A program made the translations under genes and the position numbers. A stretch of 64,000 nucleotides of DNA from NCBI GenBank assembly GCA_020543525.1, contig JAHYIO010000008.1:124001-188000 (forward strand). The letters run 5' to 3'. The stretch is from Coriolopsis trogii. Taxonomy: Eukaryota > Basidiomycota > Agaricomycetes > Polyporales > Polyporaceae. Positions 21,498 through 33,173 of this stretch are shown here, one piece after another (position 1 is the stretch's first letter; each line of letters opens with the position of its first letter). The notes beneath the pieces were generated by a model that saw only the letters and a program-made list of their open reading frames with translations, was not told where the DNA came from and searched no databases.

Positions 21498-23212
21498 CTA
21501 CTCGTCACCGAGCAGAAACTCTCGTTCCGTGCTGTCATGGAACATCTCCAGGACGACGTCCCGGCCTAACTGCTCGAGGGCTCCGCGAGGCAGCCTCCCC
21601 AACAGTGTGTCAACCTCCTCGACGACGTCCCAAGACGCAGGACCCTCCCAGTCCGTGTCTTCAGAGACAACTGACGTCCTATCGTCATCTCCCTCGTCTT
21701 CGTACAGCCCAGAGTTGTCCCTGCGCTCCCGGCCGCCTTCGCTGCTCCACTTGAGATCGTCATCCTGATAGTCGTGCAGAACGCCCCATGCCGTCTGCAC
21801 GACACGCACGCCGGGGAAGGCATACACGCGCTGCGCGTCGCCAGTGACAGCCGTCGGATGACATATTCGTGGCCAGTCGAAGCTCAGCGACGACTCCCAC
21901 CCATGGCGAGGCATGGTGGTGAGAATGCGGACGCGGTGAATGCTCGGAAGAGCACTCGTCCGGCATATGTGGTACCAGCCCTGGCGCACGATATAAGGTG
22001 GTGGGTGATACCCCCAGACGTCGACGAATCGCAACGTGGGCGAGTTGATTACGAGCGGCTCTTTGAGCCAGGTCGGGATGACGAGGTGTTCGATGAGAGG
22101 ACAGAGTGCGCCGAGCCGCTGCAGGCACTCGAGCCGAGGTACCTCCCATGCATATTCATGGTGGTGGCGCATGTGGAAGTACGTGAGCTTCCTGCCGTGG
22201 GCTCTGAGTAGGCATTCTGGGAACTCCTGGCAACCGGTGGCCGTGAGTACCCGAAGTGCCGGCATCTCCCACCGTTGGCAAATGTAGTACTGGAAGGACG
22301 TGTGGGTAACGTAGACCTGCAGCTCTTCGAGCGCTGGGAAATGGAGGGTCGGGAGCCCGAGAAGGTGATGAGTATATTCCTGCTGCAGGACACGGCCCAA
22401 CTTCAACACGGTCAGCGGAGTAGCGGCAGAGAGAAACCAGTGGAGTTGGACGAGGGCGTCTTCAGTTAGTTCGACTGCGAGATCGAACGTACGCAAACTA
22501 GTCGTTAGTCGTTCGCGAAGGGATCCTCCGACGGAATCACAGTCGGGGTCAGGCAGGAAAAGCCAGGACGGGTTGAATCCGTCATAGCTAGTCGTCTCGG
22601 AGCCGTCGTTTCCAAAGGGAAACTGGGGATGCGGATGGTATGAGAAGTATCTGAGGAAGGTGCATCGTTGTAGGATGAGGCGAAGGTCCTCGCGGACGAC
22701 CTCCGCACAGGGTGCCCAGACGACGCATCCGTCCAGCCTCAATCGGCGCACTAGGGTCGCCACGTCACGACCTGACGGAGTGGGCAAGGGTCCCAGAGTG
22801 CGCGCAAGTGCGGGTATCTGGCCCATTCGGCGAATGACGATGTCTTCGTAGAGGATCTCGACTGCGGGACCGAAGAAAGCCTTGCAAGTGAGCACAAGAG
22901 CCTTCCGTGTACGCAGCGCAGTAAGCCATAGATTGCGTGGGCCTTGTATGACTGAAGGGTCGTGCTGATAGAACGGCGGAACGGTGGCTCTGAAGATGTG
23001 CAGGAGTAACTCGTGCGGAAGGCGCGAGATGTTATCAAAATGAGAGATCTGTGCAAGGCATGAGCAAGCAGTAGGAATTATTGTAAAACGATGCTGACTG
23101 TCTGAATTGGTTCTACGGATGCCTTACTGGTCCTGCTGCCGGCATCGGGGTGTTGACGCTGTCGTGCACGGGCCATTTCCTGAGCAATAACGTCTTCTGG
23201 ATGACCTGGCAT
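21498..23212 (-). CDS. F-box-like protein with LRR-like repeats
   Basis: The main exon carries, after an acceptor near 23047, an F-box-like start (ISRLPHELLLHIFRATVPP), then ALVLTCKAFFGPAVEILYED, the usual C-terminal half of the basidiomycete F-box. A long Leu-rich region follows with weak repeats (TVLKLGRVL, FPALEELQVYV, MPALRVLTATGC) and an acidic tail ending at 21498. F-box proteins of this type are SCF ubiquitin-ligase adaptors, and the large Agaricomycete families are mostly uncharacterised. A first exon with ATG at 23212 (MPGHPEDVIAQEMARARQRQ) is plausible, but with its obvious donor (gtaagg) the phase does not fit, so the 5' end is uncertain. The single-exon reading from 22895 would lack the F-box. 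Confidence 0.65.
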
Positions 23213-23562
23213 CGATATGGCTGGGTTCCCTGCTGTAGTGATTGGGTCATATTATACACAACATCACAATCTTACTTGAACGCACAGATTTGAAAGCTCG
23301 CCGAGCAGTTTTGAGGCTGCGGCGCTGATGGTGGAACGAGAGAGAGCTGTAACTTGGTGGCGGTGTTTCCTCAGCAGACCACGCTGAGTTTGAATCCAGG
23401 AGATTAGATAAGATAAGGTTCCAGGGAGTCGCGCAACTCTCTGCCCACCGAGGTTGTCGCTTCTCCTTCGTGCTCACACATCTTGATTTACAGAGAACAT
23501 CTATATATAGTGTCCTGGTCTATATTACAATCGCTGAACTCTACCAATTTCTGATGTTACAT

Positions 23563-24296
23563 CTACTGCTTGCCAAAAACCTTGAAACGCTCGCCCTCGA
23601 CGGGCGCGAACGTCTTCTCGCCCGCAGGCGCAGCGGGCTTGCCGAACGGCATTTGCGCAACGAGCTGCCACGAGGTGGGGAGGTTCCAGGTGGAGAGGAC
23701 CTGGGCGTTGATGAGGGGGTTGTAGTGCTGGAGGGTCGCACCGAGACCCTCGGCCTCGAGCGCAGTCCAGACGACGAACTGGAGGATGCCCTGCAAACGA
23801 AGCGTATCAGCCTCGGTACGTCCATTCTGTGGCATTCTGGAAGAAACTCACGCTAGCGTGTTCCGACCAGACGGGGAAGCGATCCTGGTAGAGAGGGAAC
23901 TGCTCCTGGAGGTTCTTGACGACCTTCTCCTCTTCGAAGAACAGGACGGTGCCGTGGCCGTTGGCGAACCCATTCACCTTGGCCTCTGTCGCGCCCCACT
24001 GTTCCGCAGGGACGATGGGCTTAAGGACGTCGGCGACGATCTGCCAGAGCTTCTTGTGCTCCTCGCCGAGGAGGAGAACAGCCTGTCGGAAAACGGGGTC
24101 AAAAATGGTGCGTATACGTTGGCAAGTGAGACATGCGTACGCGGCTGCTCTGGCTGTTGAAGGAGGACGGAGAATGCTTAATCGCGGTCGCGACAATCTC
24201 CTGGATCTTCTCGTCGGGGATCGTCGACTCGGGGGTGATGGCGTAGACGGAGCGACGGTTCTTGACGAACTCGAAGAAAGCAGCAGATCCGGACAT
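23563..24296 (-). CDS. Nitroreductase family protein, Frm2/Hbn1 type
   Basis: Flavin-dependent oxidoreductase of the fungal nitroreductase-like group. The ATG at 24296 gives MSGSAAFFEFVKNRRSVYAI, whose Arg-Arg-Ser block contacts FMN. SPSSFNSQSSR is the conserved FMN-phosphate motif. After an intron come AVLLLGEEHKKLWQIVADVL and GTVLFFEEEKVV, and after a second intron ILQFVVWTALEAEGLGATLQ, HYNPLI and an end at FKVFGKQ. About 200 residues, the normal family size. The frame is open 47 codons further upstream with an Arg/Ser-rich stretch, but the TATATAAG at 24402-24409 lies inside that extension, so 24296 is the better start. In yeast, Frm2 and Hbn1 act in lipid signalling and redox stress. The role here is inferred from family only. 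Confidence 0.88.
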
Positions 24297-25369
24297 GTTG
24301 GTGCGAGTTTGCGTGGGTGTGGGAGAGATGCGAGAAGACAGGTGGGATAAAGCAGAAAGCGAGAGACGATGGTGAGGGAGGAATAGCCCAGGACGGGCCA
24401 GCTTATATAGGTGCCGCATCGATGGACGAGACATCATGTTGCGAGAGAAAGACGCTATCGTCTGCGCTCATGTACCCCGGTGAGGTACGATGAGCGGACG
24501 ATAATGCCGCAGGCGCATCTGGGCTTGCTGGCAGATGCGAGAACTCTCTCGTGGACCGTCGCAGCTGAATAATCTCCTCGCATGGGAAGATCTTGCAGAC
24601 AAAGGCAATCTGACCTGGATGATTACTTCACGCGAGGGACTTTGAGAGTGCATTGCCCCGTTTTGGTATTTTTCCGCAGGTCCTATGACTGTTTCGTCTG
24701 ATGTCATGGGCGCCTGACTGACAAACCTATCAGAGCTCCTGTCCTCTGCGTAAAATCGCTTTCATAACGCATAATTGCGTTCAAAGGGTACCGCCACCAT
24801 CGTTGACAGGCGCCGTCTATGTCGCTCATCCGTCACGCTTCATCTTCGCCTCATAGGTGTGTTGGTTAGTTGGTTTGCGAGTGCTCACCCACGCCCTGCG
24901 GACTTTTTCATGCCCTCCGCCGCATAGACTGGTGTCGCGCGTCAGCTTGTTGATTGCAGTAACAGCATGCCGTCGATTTGAGACGTGGAGTCGTTCTCTC
25001 ATGCCCACTTCGCAGTGTATGCCGCACACGCCGTGGGTTGAATGACAGTCGGCTGCGAACTTGCTGATCGAGTCGTTTGGGTGGATGACTAGTCTCGTGG
25101 ATTACCCCCTGTCAGAGTCGCCCAAGCCCGGTGGGTCTTGTACTTTGGGTTTGAGCCTCAACCTAATGCACGTCAGCAAATTGACGACAGTGGCGATCAA
25201 GAGATAATCAGTCTGAAAGTTAAGGGATAGTATATTATAGGCCGTTTACGTAGTATTAATTTGGGCTTCTTTGGTCAATTTAAATTCGAATGCTAATAAT
25301 ACAGTACAGATGTCTTCGTCTCTTTCATGTCATCAGATCCCCTCTGAAGGTCCGGTCAAAGTTCCCTAC
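24297..25369. other. Intergenic region
   Basis: It holds the Frm2-like promoter at its left end and AT-rich DNA near 25220-25300, probably the 3' flank of the repeat-protein gene. No coding frame with support. Confidence 0.5.
24402..24409 (-). promoter_or_regulatory. TATA box of the Frm2-like gene
   Basis: TATATAAG on the minus strand, about 106 bp before the chosen start codon. Confidence 0.55.
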
Positions 25370-26976
25370 TCAAACGACAGTAGCGAGCGAGCGCGCCCGG
25401 TTGCCGCTCACAATCTCCTCCCCCACCGTACTGAACACCGTGCTGGTGCGCGTGGTGGTCACTGTCAAGAGGGATGTTAACGTCCTCGTGAGCGTGCTGG
25501 TCACCGCGGCCGTCACCCGACTCGTCGATTCCGGGCGAGTGATCGTGACCGTGATCGTCTCGACCGATAAAGAGCCTGGCGCGGTGATCGTTACGGTCGA
25601 GCCACCGTCGGCCGTCGAAGAGTCGTTGTCGGTGGTTTGCGAAGAGGTGGAGGAGGTGTCCGTGGTTTGGCGCTTTAGGGCACCGTGCGGATGCTCCGCG
25701 CGCGCAGTGATGGGTGAGTCGGTAAACGTGTTGGTGGGCATGGGGCTTGTGCTTGTGATAGAAGGGGAAGAATTTGAATCAGTCTCCGTAGACTCGAACG
25801 AATCGGTGGAAGAGATGGAGTCCGTGAGCGACAGCGACCCGGACGATTCGATGGATATGGTTGGAAGCGGGAGGAAAGAATCTGGAATAGTGCTCAGTTC
25901 ACCGCTAGACGTGTGGTGGAATGGACCCCCGATGCCGCCGCTCGGGTGCAGGAGAGAGGAGATGATGCTGCCCAGGATACCACCATCGTGATTAGAGGAA
26001 GAAGACTCGGTAGGTTGGACGGAGGTGGTGCTCGAAGGAGGAGAGGTGCTTGCGGTGCTTTGCGCGGCACTGGAGTCTGTGTCCTCACGCTTCACGAACC
26101 CGTGCGGATGCTCACCGCGCGAGGTGAAAAGCGAATCGGTGGATGTGTCCGTGACTGTGGGCAATGTGAAGTCTGTACTCGAAGACGTGATGTTCTGCTC
26201 GCCGCTGGACGTCCGGTGGTGAGGGTGGTCGATACCTTTACTCGGGTGTAAGAGAGAAGAGATGATGCTACCCAGAATTCCGCCTGCATGGGAACTCGAG
26301 GACAAAGATTCGGTGGACTGAAATGAGTTGGTGCTCGAGGGTACAGACGTGACGGAGGAACTGTCCGTACTAGAGGGGATAGAGCCTGCGTCGTCGTCCT
26401 GGCGCCTCACGAGGCCGTGTGGATGGTAATCTCCGCGGCGGAGGACGACGGAACCCATCGCACGTGTTGCCATGGTGGTGAAGGGAATACTGTCGGTCGA
26501 CGAATCGGTCGTGGACAGGGTTAACGTCCCACCTGATGAGGTTGAGCTCGGGTTTGCAGAAATCGACAACGTTGTGGACGACGAGTCCGTGGGCGGAAGC
26601 GAGTCGGAAGAGCCGGTCGTAGTCGGCAGGGGGGTGAATGAGTCGAATGATTCGGTGGGTTCCCCATCGCTCGACGTGTGGTAATGGGGGTGACTTCCCC
26701 TGGGGCCGCCGTCATTTCCAGGGTGCAGAAGCGACGACAGGATACCACCCAGAATACCACCCCCCTCATGTACAGCGGAGGAGGATTCGGTGGGCTGGAC
26801 CGAGCTGGTACCCGATTGTGCCGACGTGAGCGCGTCACCATCAGAGCTTTCTAAAATGAAGGCATCAGTGGCATGAATTTGGAATAAGTAGAGATTGACG
26901 TACGGGGAAATGCTTGTACGCCGTTGGAGGCGATGACAACGAACACAGCAAGAGTCACAAAGTTTGTCGTCAACAT
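25370..26976 (-). CDS. Secreted Ser/Thr-rich repeat protein with three dibasic sites
   Basis: The ATG at 26976 starts a signal peptide (TNFVTLAVFVVIASNGVQA), followed by one intron at about 26870-26910 and one long exon to the stop at 25370. The mature part is Ser/Thr-rich and built from three units. Each has an amphipathic block (GGILGSIISSLLHP or close variant), then HHTSSGE or similar, then a linker ending HPHGLVRR, HPHGFVKR or HPHGALKR, each followed by Gln or Glu. KR and RR at equivalent places look like Kex2 sites. The C-terminus is a Thr/Ser/Val-rich tail without a clear GPI hydrophobic end. About 510 residues. The layout recalls Kex2-processed fungal repeat proteins such as the Ustilago repellent Rep1, but I recognise no named family. 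A TATA box lies about 123 bp upstream. Confidence 0.7.
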
Positions 26977-28151
26977 GATGGTGATGAGGCGCAAGCCGAA
27001 GAAAGCTTGCTAGAGATAGTGCTTGGGTGGGTTGAGTCGATGGATGAAGAGCTCACTGACGGCTGGTGGTGAGGAAACAACTCGAGGTGAACGCAACGAT
27101 TATATAGGCCTCCCAGCTCCCTTTGCATCGCAGTAATGCGATTGTAGATTTGTTCAACCTGTCCGATGAGTGTACACAGTAAGCGCAGCCTGCACCTGTA
27201 TGAAGCAGTCCAGCATGGATGGTCCCGCTCGAACCCTCCGCGTCATTGACTACGGTCCGCACGATGAAAAATAGAAGATGCTTCCTATAGTCACCTAGAC
27301 GTATTTCCCGCCGGACATTGGGAATCATGATAGAGTATCCTGCGGAGAGCAGCTATAGTGCTCCAAAATATCGCGAACATCGCAGCTGGAGCACGGCCGG
27401 CATGTGGGAGCAGATAGGTCGATCGGTGGGTTGTGAGGAGCCGGCTCCGGGCGGGACTGCGCGAGGCTGCCGATCCGCCACACATTCGGGTCTACCTGAT
27501 ATAGAAAACCATCGCTTGAAATCCAACAGAGGACATTGTACACGGGGATTGCTAGACAGTGTCAGTAGGGCCTGATGGTTTACATACGACGGGACATGCG
27601 ATCAAAGAGCTTGCCATGCCAATGCTTGCGTGGCTAGAATTGCAGAAGCATTCTAAATATCGAGACCTACTGGATCACATCAAGCTTGCATGTAGTGCAA
27701 GGACGTTGACAGTGGTCGTAGCGAGGTGCGGAAGCAGTGGCTAATGACAGTGTCAGTCACGAGATTATAGTGCCCCCGGGTCCTCCGGATACTGCCAGGA
27801 TTGGAATCAGGATTGGAATGGTTTGGAGTAGAAGACTTGCTTCTGGTCGCGAACATACAACAGTGTAAGCAGACCGACAGTTACGCATTCTGTCGCCATA
27901 AAGATGAGAGCAGTGCAAGTTCAAGTCACGCAAGCGATCCTCGCTCGTCAAAACATACCGGGCCGGCGCCGTTGCCGGCCGCCGGTATAGTGGACGTCGA
28001 TACACGGGCTTGTCGTCTCAGCTCTTTCTGGATCGCACAACGAGTGGTCTGTTCGAGTCTGTTCTGTTGATTCGACGACAACCTCACCTGCTCTGGGCGC
28101 ACTCCTCACTCTGTGTTACTGAACTCATCTACTCGTCAAAACTAGTCAAAA
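26977..28151. other. Intergenic region between divergent genes
   Basis: It holds the promoters of the repeat-protein gene (left) and the thioesterase gene (right). A minus-strand frame near 27325-27543 looks weakly protein-like but has no partner exons or recognised motif. Confidence 0.45.
27099..27106 (-). promoter_or_regulatory. TATA box of the repeat-protein gene
   Basis: TATATAAT on the minus strand, about 123 bp before the ATG at 26976. Confidence 0.5.
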
Positions 28152-29396
28152 ATGCTCTCCCTCCTCACGCGCCGCCAGCTGGCCAACACCACTCGGAGAT
28201 CCCGTATAGCATCAACACGGTCCGCTTCGACTGCTACGAACTCCTCTCAGACACTATGGAGAAACCTGAGGCTGCTATCTGGGGTGGGTACCATCTCAGC
28301 TGTCTCATACTACCTCGGCGCACTCTACCCTCCCGAGTTCGCACACCTTCTCTCCCCACGCCCCGCTCCAGCACCTCTCCATCCAGACGACCCCGCAGCG
28401 ATAGCACACATTGCCGAGCTTGAGGACCAGCTCCTTCATCTGCCTGTTTTGGAGCAGCATCGTGCCCGGGAGGACAAGGACGAGTGGTACGAGACAAGAC
28501 CTTACCTCAACCTGCCCGAAGAACGTCGCGTCAACTCTCTCACCGCGGGCACGCTCAAAGGCCCAGGGAAGCTTGCAATTGCGCCCCTCGTCCGCGCGAG
28601 ACATGACGCGAAGGAGAATTGGGTCTTCATCCATGTCGGGCGGGCGTTGTGCGGACATGAGGGCGTCATTCATGGGGGGCTGCTGGCGACGCTTCTCGAT
28701 GAGACACTGGCTCGAGTGGTGAGTGTGAACAATCCCGGTTCTCTGACAGGAGCGATGTATGCGTGCGTCTGGCTGCGATCCCTTCCCACCCACCACTTAC
28801 CTCGAGAAACGTGTCAAGAGCAGTGCGTTGGTGCTCAGCCATGAGCTGCCTATTCCAGTCGACGGTGGGGTGAGGTGGTGACGATGCGCATCCCCGCATG
28901 CATCCCTCTGCTACGATCATGCTCATTCATGCGCCCGTTGGCCGATTATGCAGCACACCGTCTGACAAAGATGATAATTAGGCACTCCTGAACCTTCCTG
29001 AGAAGGTTGGGGTAACAGCGAACCTCAACATCAACTACAGGGCACCCACGCGCGCAGACCAGTTTATCGTCATCAAGGTCCGGCTCGACGAGGCCCAAGG
29101 CCGCAAATCGCGCGTCTCCGGAACCGTCGAGGACATGGCGGGGAACGTCCTCGCTGAGGCAAAGTGAGTATCGCCGTCACTCACCGCGCTCCTCCTGGCT
29201 CTCGTTCTCACCACACCATTCTTCTAGCGCGCTCTTCGTTCAGCCACGCTACGCCAAGCTGCTCAACTCGACAGCCGTGCGGCACATGCTCGGAGAGCCG
29301 TCACATTCGAAGGAGCCTCTCACGCCCGGCACGGTTGCGCCTGTGCCCGTCAAGCTTCCGGGAGGTGCGCAGACGTTGGTGGAAACTAAGGCTTGA
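28152..29396 (+). CDS. Hotdog-fold acyl-CoA thioesterase-like protein, likely mitochondrial
   Basis: The ATG at 28152 gives MLSLLTRRQLANTTRRSRIA, rich in Arg, Ser and Thr with no acids, so a mitochondrial presequence is likely. A short hydrophobic stretch (GVGTISAVSYYLGALYPPEF) follows. The hotdog domain begins with WVFIHVGRALCGHEGVIHGG and LLATLLDETLARV, with the Gly-rich HGG loop and the acidic catalytic region. Intron 28719-28981 (263 nt, long for this genome) joins exactly to ALLNLPEKVGVTANLNINYR, then PTRADQFIV and VSGTVEDMAGNVLAEAK. A short intron follows, then ALFVQPRYAKLLNS. Stop at 29394-29396. The family is the THEM4-like PaaI hotdog group, which hydrolyses acyl-CoA. The substrate here is not known. 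About 300 residues. Confidence 0.82.
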
Positions 29397-29887
29397 CGAG
29401 CACGCGGCGCGTGGCGCGCGTCTGGCAACATTGCATGGAATTGGTATATGGATTTTACTGCTTTGGCTCATAGATGTAGATGTTCTGCTTTTTACGCACA
29501 TGATGAACCCCCTTGCATCCGCCGCCGGGTAAGTCACGACATAACAAGTATATAGGGACAACAGTATATAGGGAGAATACATGAGCTCGAGTAGGGTCGT
29601 CACGAAGTCAGATGATAGATTGCCTCAGTCAGACTCATCACATGGAAAAAGCTTGGACCTTAGGGAGATCGGTCAGTCTCCTGCCCATCCATCGTTCGGG
29701 TTGAGGCCAGAATAATGACTCTGAGGCGGGGGATGGGCTGAAGTCAAGAAGCGCCGTACAGTCACTTTGTTTCCGACATCCACCACTAACTTTACTTAGT
29801 AGCACTCAACAATCACTACTCATCAATTACCACTCACCCCCAGGCTGGAGACATTGGGGCACGAAGAATACATCTCCACTAGTGTCC
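29397..29887. other. Intergenic region, no gene seen
   Basis: About 490 bp between the thioesterase stop and the next start. No frame with support. It should hold the terminator of the one gene and the promoter of the other. Confidence 0.5.
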
Positions 29888-30617
29888 ATGTCAGCCATGC
29901 AAATAGAGGGGGTTGAGCGTGCGCCCCCTCTCTCTGTCGCGCAGATTCTGGATATGCTACACCCTCCTCTTCCCGAATCTCTACAGGCCCAGGTAACTTT
30001 GCCTACGACGCTCACGATTGCAATTGTTAGTACTGATTTTTCATAGACTCCTTTGTCTTTCTGCCCCGAAATACGAGAATTATACGATACGCGCATTCGT
30101 GGCGCTATAGAACTTTTTGCGCCGGACGGAAGCTTTCGCAAAGAGGAACACGCACTGCTCAGCCGCATCCTACATGCTGCATTGCATCAGGCTTATCTCT
30201 TGCGATCCAGCAGCGACAATGCTACACGGCCGCGGCCTAGAATTGTCTCACCGGAGGTGTTCAACATGCTGTTCATCATCATACGGCACGTCTTTCCTGA
30301 TCACGAGTACTGGTAAGATGGTGATTTATTTTCGGAGAACTCGTCGTTATTGATGCTCCAGGACTTCGGCCACGTACGCCGTCGCGAGACCTCCGCAAGC
30401 TGCGCCAAAGCGGCCCGTGCCTTGCCTGTATGGAAAAGCAGACATCATCGTTCAGATGCCAAATGCAGGGGCCTCTTCACTCGCCAGCTCAACGCCATTG
30501 CCGGTGGAAAAAGAAGACGACCACTCGGACGCCGCCAACGAAGAGGACGCGACGGTGGGTCAGATGCTTTGTATGCCGACTATATGCGGGCGAATTCCAG
30601 AAGCGAGGATGATGTAG
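29888..30617 (+). CDS. Unknown protein, three exons
   Basis: Exon 1 (29888-29992) reads MSAMQIEGVERAPPLSVAQI then LDMLHPPLPESLQAQ. A 54 nt intron follows. Exon 2 reads TPLSFCPEIRELYDTRIRGA, RILHAALHQAYLLRSS and FIIIRHVFPDHEY. A 49 nt intron (30313-30361) splits the Trp. Exon 3 has TSATYAVARPPQAAPKRPVP and an acidic end, with stop at 30615-30617. Both introns are GT-AG and keep the frame, which supports a real gene of about 208 residues. I do not recognise the family. The middle part looks helical. Its last 38 bases overlap the end of the convergent minus-strand gene. Confidence 0.6.
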
Positions 30618-32354
30618 CTGCTTCATCTGTAGGAGTGGTAGAGCCGGACGCTTCAGCATGCAGATGTCCAGACGACATGTCGGGGCCCGACGAAGACTCT
30701 GAGCAGGTGTTGGGCGAAGGATCGAACGGTGGCATCGCGGCAGCTGCCTGAGGGTCGTAAGGGAGGCGTTGTTGAAGTGTCTGCCCAGAGATGTCTCGAT
30801 ACGCAGCGCGATCGGCCTCGGAGAATGGTTCCCGCTCGTTTCCCCAGGCGAAAGCACTGCCGGCGTATTCCTTTTGGCCCAAATCGGCGCCAACGCCAAT
30901 TGGGGCTGCGCCCTGGTCACTCCTCGACACAACCCGGGGAGACCAGATAGAGACGTTCTGCGCTGTCTCCTTCGTCCTGAATGCATCCTGGGCCGTCAAG
31001 TACAGGATGCCATCAGCATTCCCAGAGAGCGGCTCCTTCGAAGGATTGGTCTTGTCCCGCAGACCGGCTAACCAATAGTTGTATCTCTCTTCAGCCTCGG
31101 TACCAATCTCATGAATCTCGCGCGGAGCAGGATGGACTTGATTGAACATGCGGCCCAGTGCGTTGTTGTGTCGAGTCGGCAAGATCTTAGGGTCTGGGTC
31201 CTGAGGCTCTTGATACTCCGGATAGCGCAGGTGCGCCTCTCTCCTGTTGATCGTTGTGAGCAGCAAACAAGGTAGTTGACTAACAAGCCTCACTCGTATC
31301 CGACATGGGATATGCCGCTGTTGATCACCACGACATGGAAGAGTTGATCCCACTGGTGGCGGTAAGCCGCCTCGTTGTGCACTTGGAACGCGTCAAGGTC
31401 CTTGTCCTTGATCACGTTGTCCACCCTCGCATGCATGGCGCGACACATCGTGACGACTTGTAGGACCGAGCACAGTGAGCGCTCGACGATCTTCTGCACT
31501 TCTTCCGTCATGTAACCGAGGGCCAGATGGGTTTGCAGAAGGTATGCGTTGTGTAGCTCCGTCATGAGCTTGTGCTGCTCGGTGCATATGTTCCGAAAGA
31601 TTGTCTGCCGCGAGTTTTGACGAGTGAATACTCGACGTCATTCATAGGTCAACTTCTTACGCACCTCGGTTGGATCGCCATAGAACCGCACGCGTGCGGT
31701 TGAGTGCTTGTACTCCTCCGGCATCCTCGCCCAAGGCATCCATCCCTCCCGCGTGGAGCAGAAGATGACGCCACGCGTCACAAAGTAGCGTTGAGTATGG
31801 GGAATCTGCCCGTCTGTCTTTTGCTGCACAAATCTGCGAATCCAAAATCAGATAATCAGAAGTGAGGTGATAGGCAAAACAATCGGCGCTCACGTAGAGG
31901 AGCTCAGGTAACTGAAAGATCAAGGGACAACTTTGTCAGAGGCGTAAAGTCATCACCACCATCACGGTGCTCACCTCTTCGTATCGACGTCGTCTCGTCC
32001 CGCCTTTTGGATGGACTTCGGTGATGCAGGCTGAGATGATTACAGCTGTTGCCGAAATTCGTGACCGCACGACTCCGCACGACGCGCGCGCACTTTTGGC
32101 GCGCGAAAATCGAGAGAACAAGAAAAATTGCTCATCGCTTGGCGTTCGCTCGCAGTCCCGAACAAACAATACAGGATGTGTGCTATATCTCTTAGAAACA
32201 CGTACGAGCTTTTCGTGAGGCGATAGACCGCCTCGTTGTAGAGATACATATGCCAGGTCATGTGAATGGACATGCCTGCCTGCCTCATCGTTTGCGACAA
32301 TGATTTAGCACCAAATGCCACAAAAGCTGTATAAACGTATGTTGATACGCTCAT
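30580..32354 (-). CDS. Unknown multi-exon protein, 5' end in inverted repeat
   Basis: I do not recognise this protein. In order on the minus strand: a possible first exon with ATG at 32354 (MSVSTYVYTAFVAFGAKSLS ... MYLYNEAVYRLTKS); a piece with FVRDCERTPSDEQFFLFSRF and ITEVHPKGGTRRRRYEE; then QRYFVTRGVIFCSTREGW and ARVRFYGDPTEVRK; then NICTEQHKLMTELHNAYLLQ, MTEEVQKIVERSL and LFHVVVINSGISHVGYE; and a last long exon with AHLRYPEYQEPQDPDPKILP, NYWLAGLRDKTNPSKEPLSG and a low-complexity C-terminus, stop at 30580. Introns near 32210, 31960, 31860, 31620 and 31300 join the pieces with usual splice sites. The first 314 bp of the model lie in a 437 bp inverted repeat whose other arm copies them at 32860 onwards. 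Confidence 0.5.
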
Positions 32355-32477
32355 ATAGCTGGTCCAACTGTTTCCAGATTTTTCCTGGCCGTTCTCTATG
32401 AGATGAGAGTGAATCTATGTCAGGTTGTGTCTGGAGTAGCGTAGGCGCCCAAGCAGTCACACTCAGGTGGCCCTTCC
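32041..32477. repeat. Left arm of a 437 bp inverted repeat
   Basis: This arm and 32737-33173 are reverse complements of equal length, apparently identical throughout where I compared them. The frame MSVSTYVYTAF and 93 further codons translate identically in both. The arm covers the start of the minus-strand unknown gene plus about 123 bp upstream. Confidence 0.93.
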
Positions 32478-32736
32478 TAGTCAACAAACCCAACACACTC
32501 CTCCAAATTGACTAGAACCCACATAATATGGATTCTAAGAGCTTAGATACATAGAAATATCGGAGATATCTGTGACCGCACACTGTTACCTACCTCCTCC
32601 TAGTGCACTGAAACTTCAGAGGATTGAGTGCAGGCGAATGTCACCCATGGCCTCATAATTTGTTTGCTGCGCCTTGTATTGACTTTACTGCACTCATGAG
32701 CACAGAATCAGAGCAAATCGACCAAGTGTTCGTGTC
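32478..32736. other. Spacer between inverted repeat arms
   Basis: 259 bp unique spacer. It begins with a short inverted motif (ctagtcaa ... ttgactag, 32477-32515). No gene seen. If both arms are transcribed outwards it would act as a shared promoter region. Confidence 0.6.
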
Positions 32737-33173
32737 GGAAGGGCCACCTGAGTGTGACTGCTTGGGCGCCTACGCTACTCCAGACACAACCTGACATAGA
32801 TTCACTCTCATCTCATAGAGAACGGCCAGGAAAAATCTGGAAACAGTTGGACCAGCTATATGAGCGTATCAACATACGTTTATACAGCTTTTGTGGCATT
32901 TGGTGCTAAATCATTGTCGCAAACGATGAGGCAGGCAGGCATGTCCATTCACATGACCTGGCATATGTATCTCTACAACGAGGCGGTCTATCGCCTCACG
33001 AAAAGCTCGTACGTGTTTCTAAGAGATATAGCACACATCCTGTATTGTTTGTTCGGGACTGCGAGCGAACGCCAAGCGATGAGCAATTTTTCTTGTTCTC
33101 TCGATTTTCGCGCGCCAAAAGTGCGCGCGCGTCGTGCGGAGTCGTGCGGTCACGAATTTCGGCAACAGCTGTA
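32737..33173. repeat. Right arm of the 437 bp inverted repeat
   Basis: Reverse complement of 32041-32477. It contains, on the plus strand from 32860, a copy of the first exon and part of the second exon of the unknown gene. Beyond 33173 the sequence diverges, so this copy would encode only a truncated N-terminal piece (stop at 33214-33216). Confidence 0.93.

Noticed and set aside
24297..24437. N-terminal extension of the Frm2-like protein that looks like a mitochondrial presequence.
   Set aside because: The TATATAAG box lies inside it, so it is more likely promoter and leader than coding sequence.
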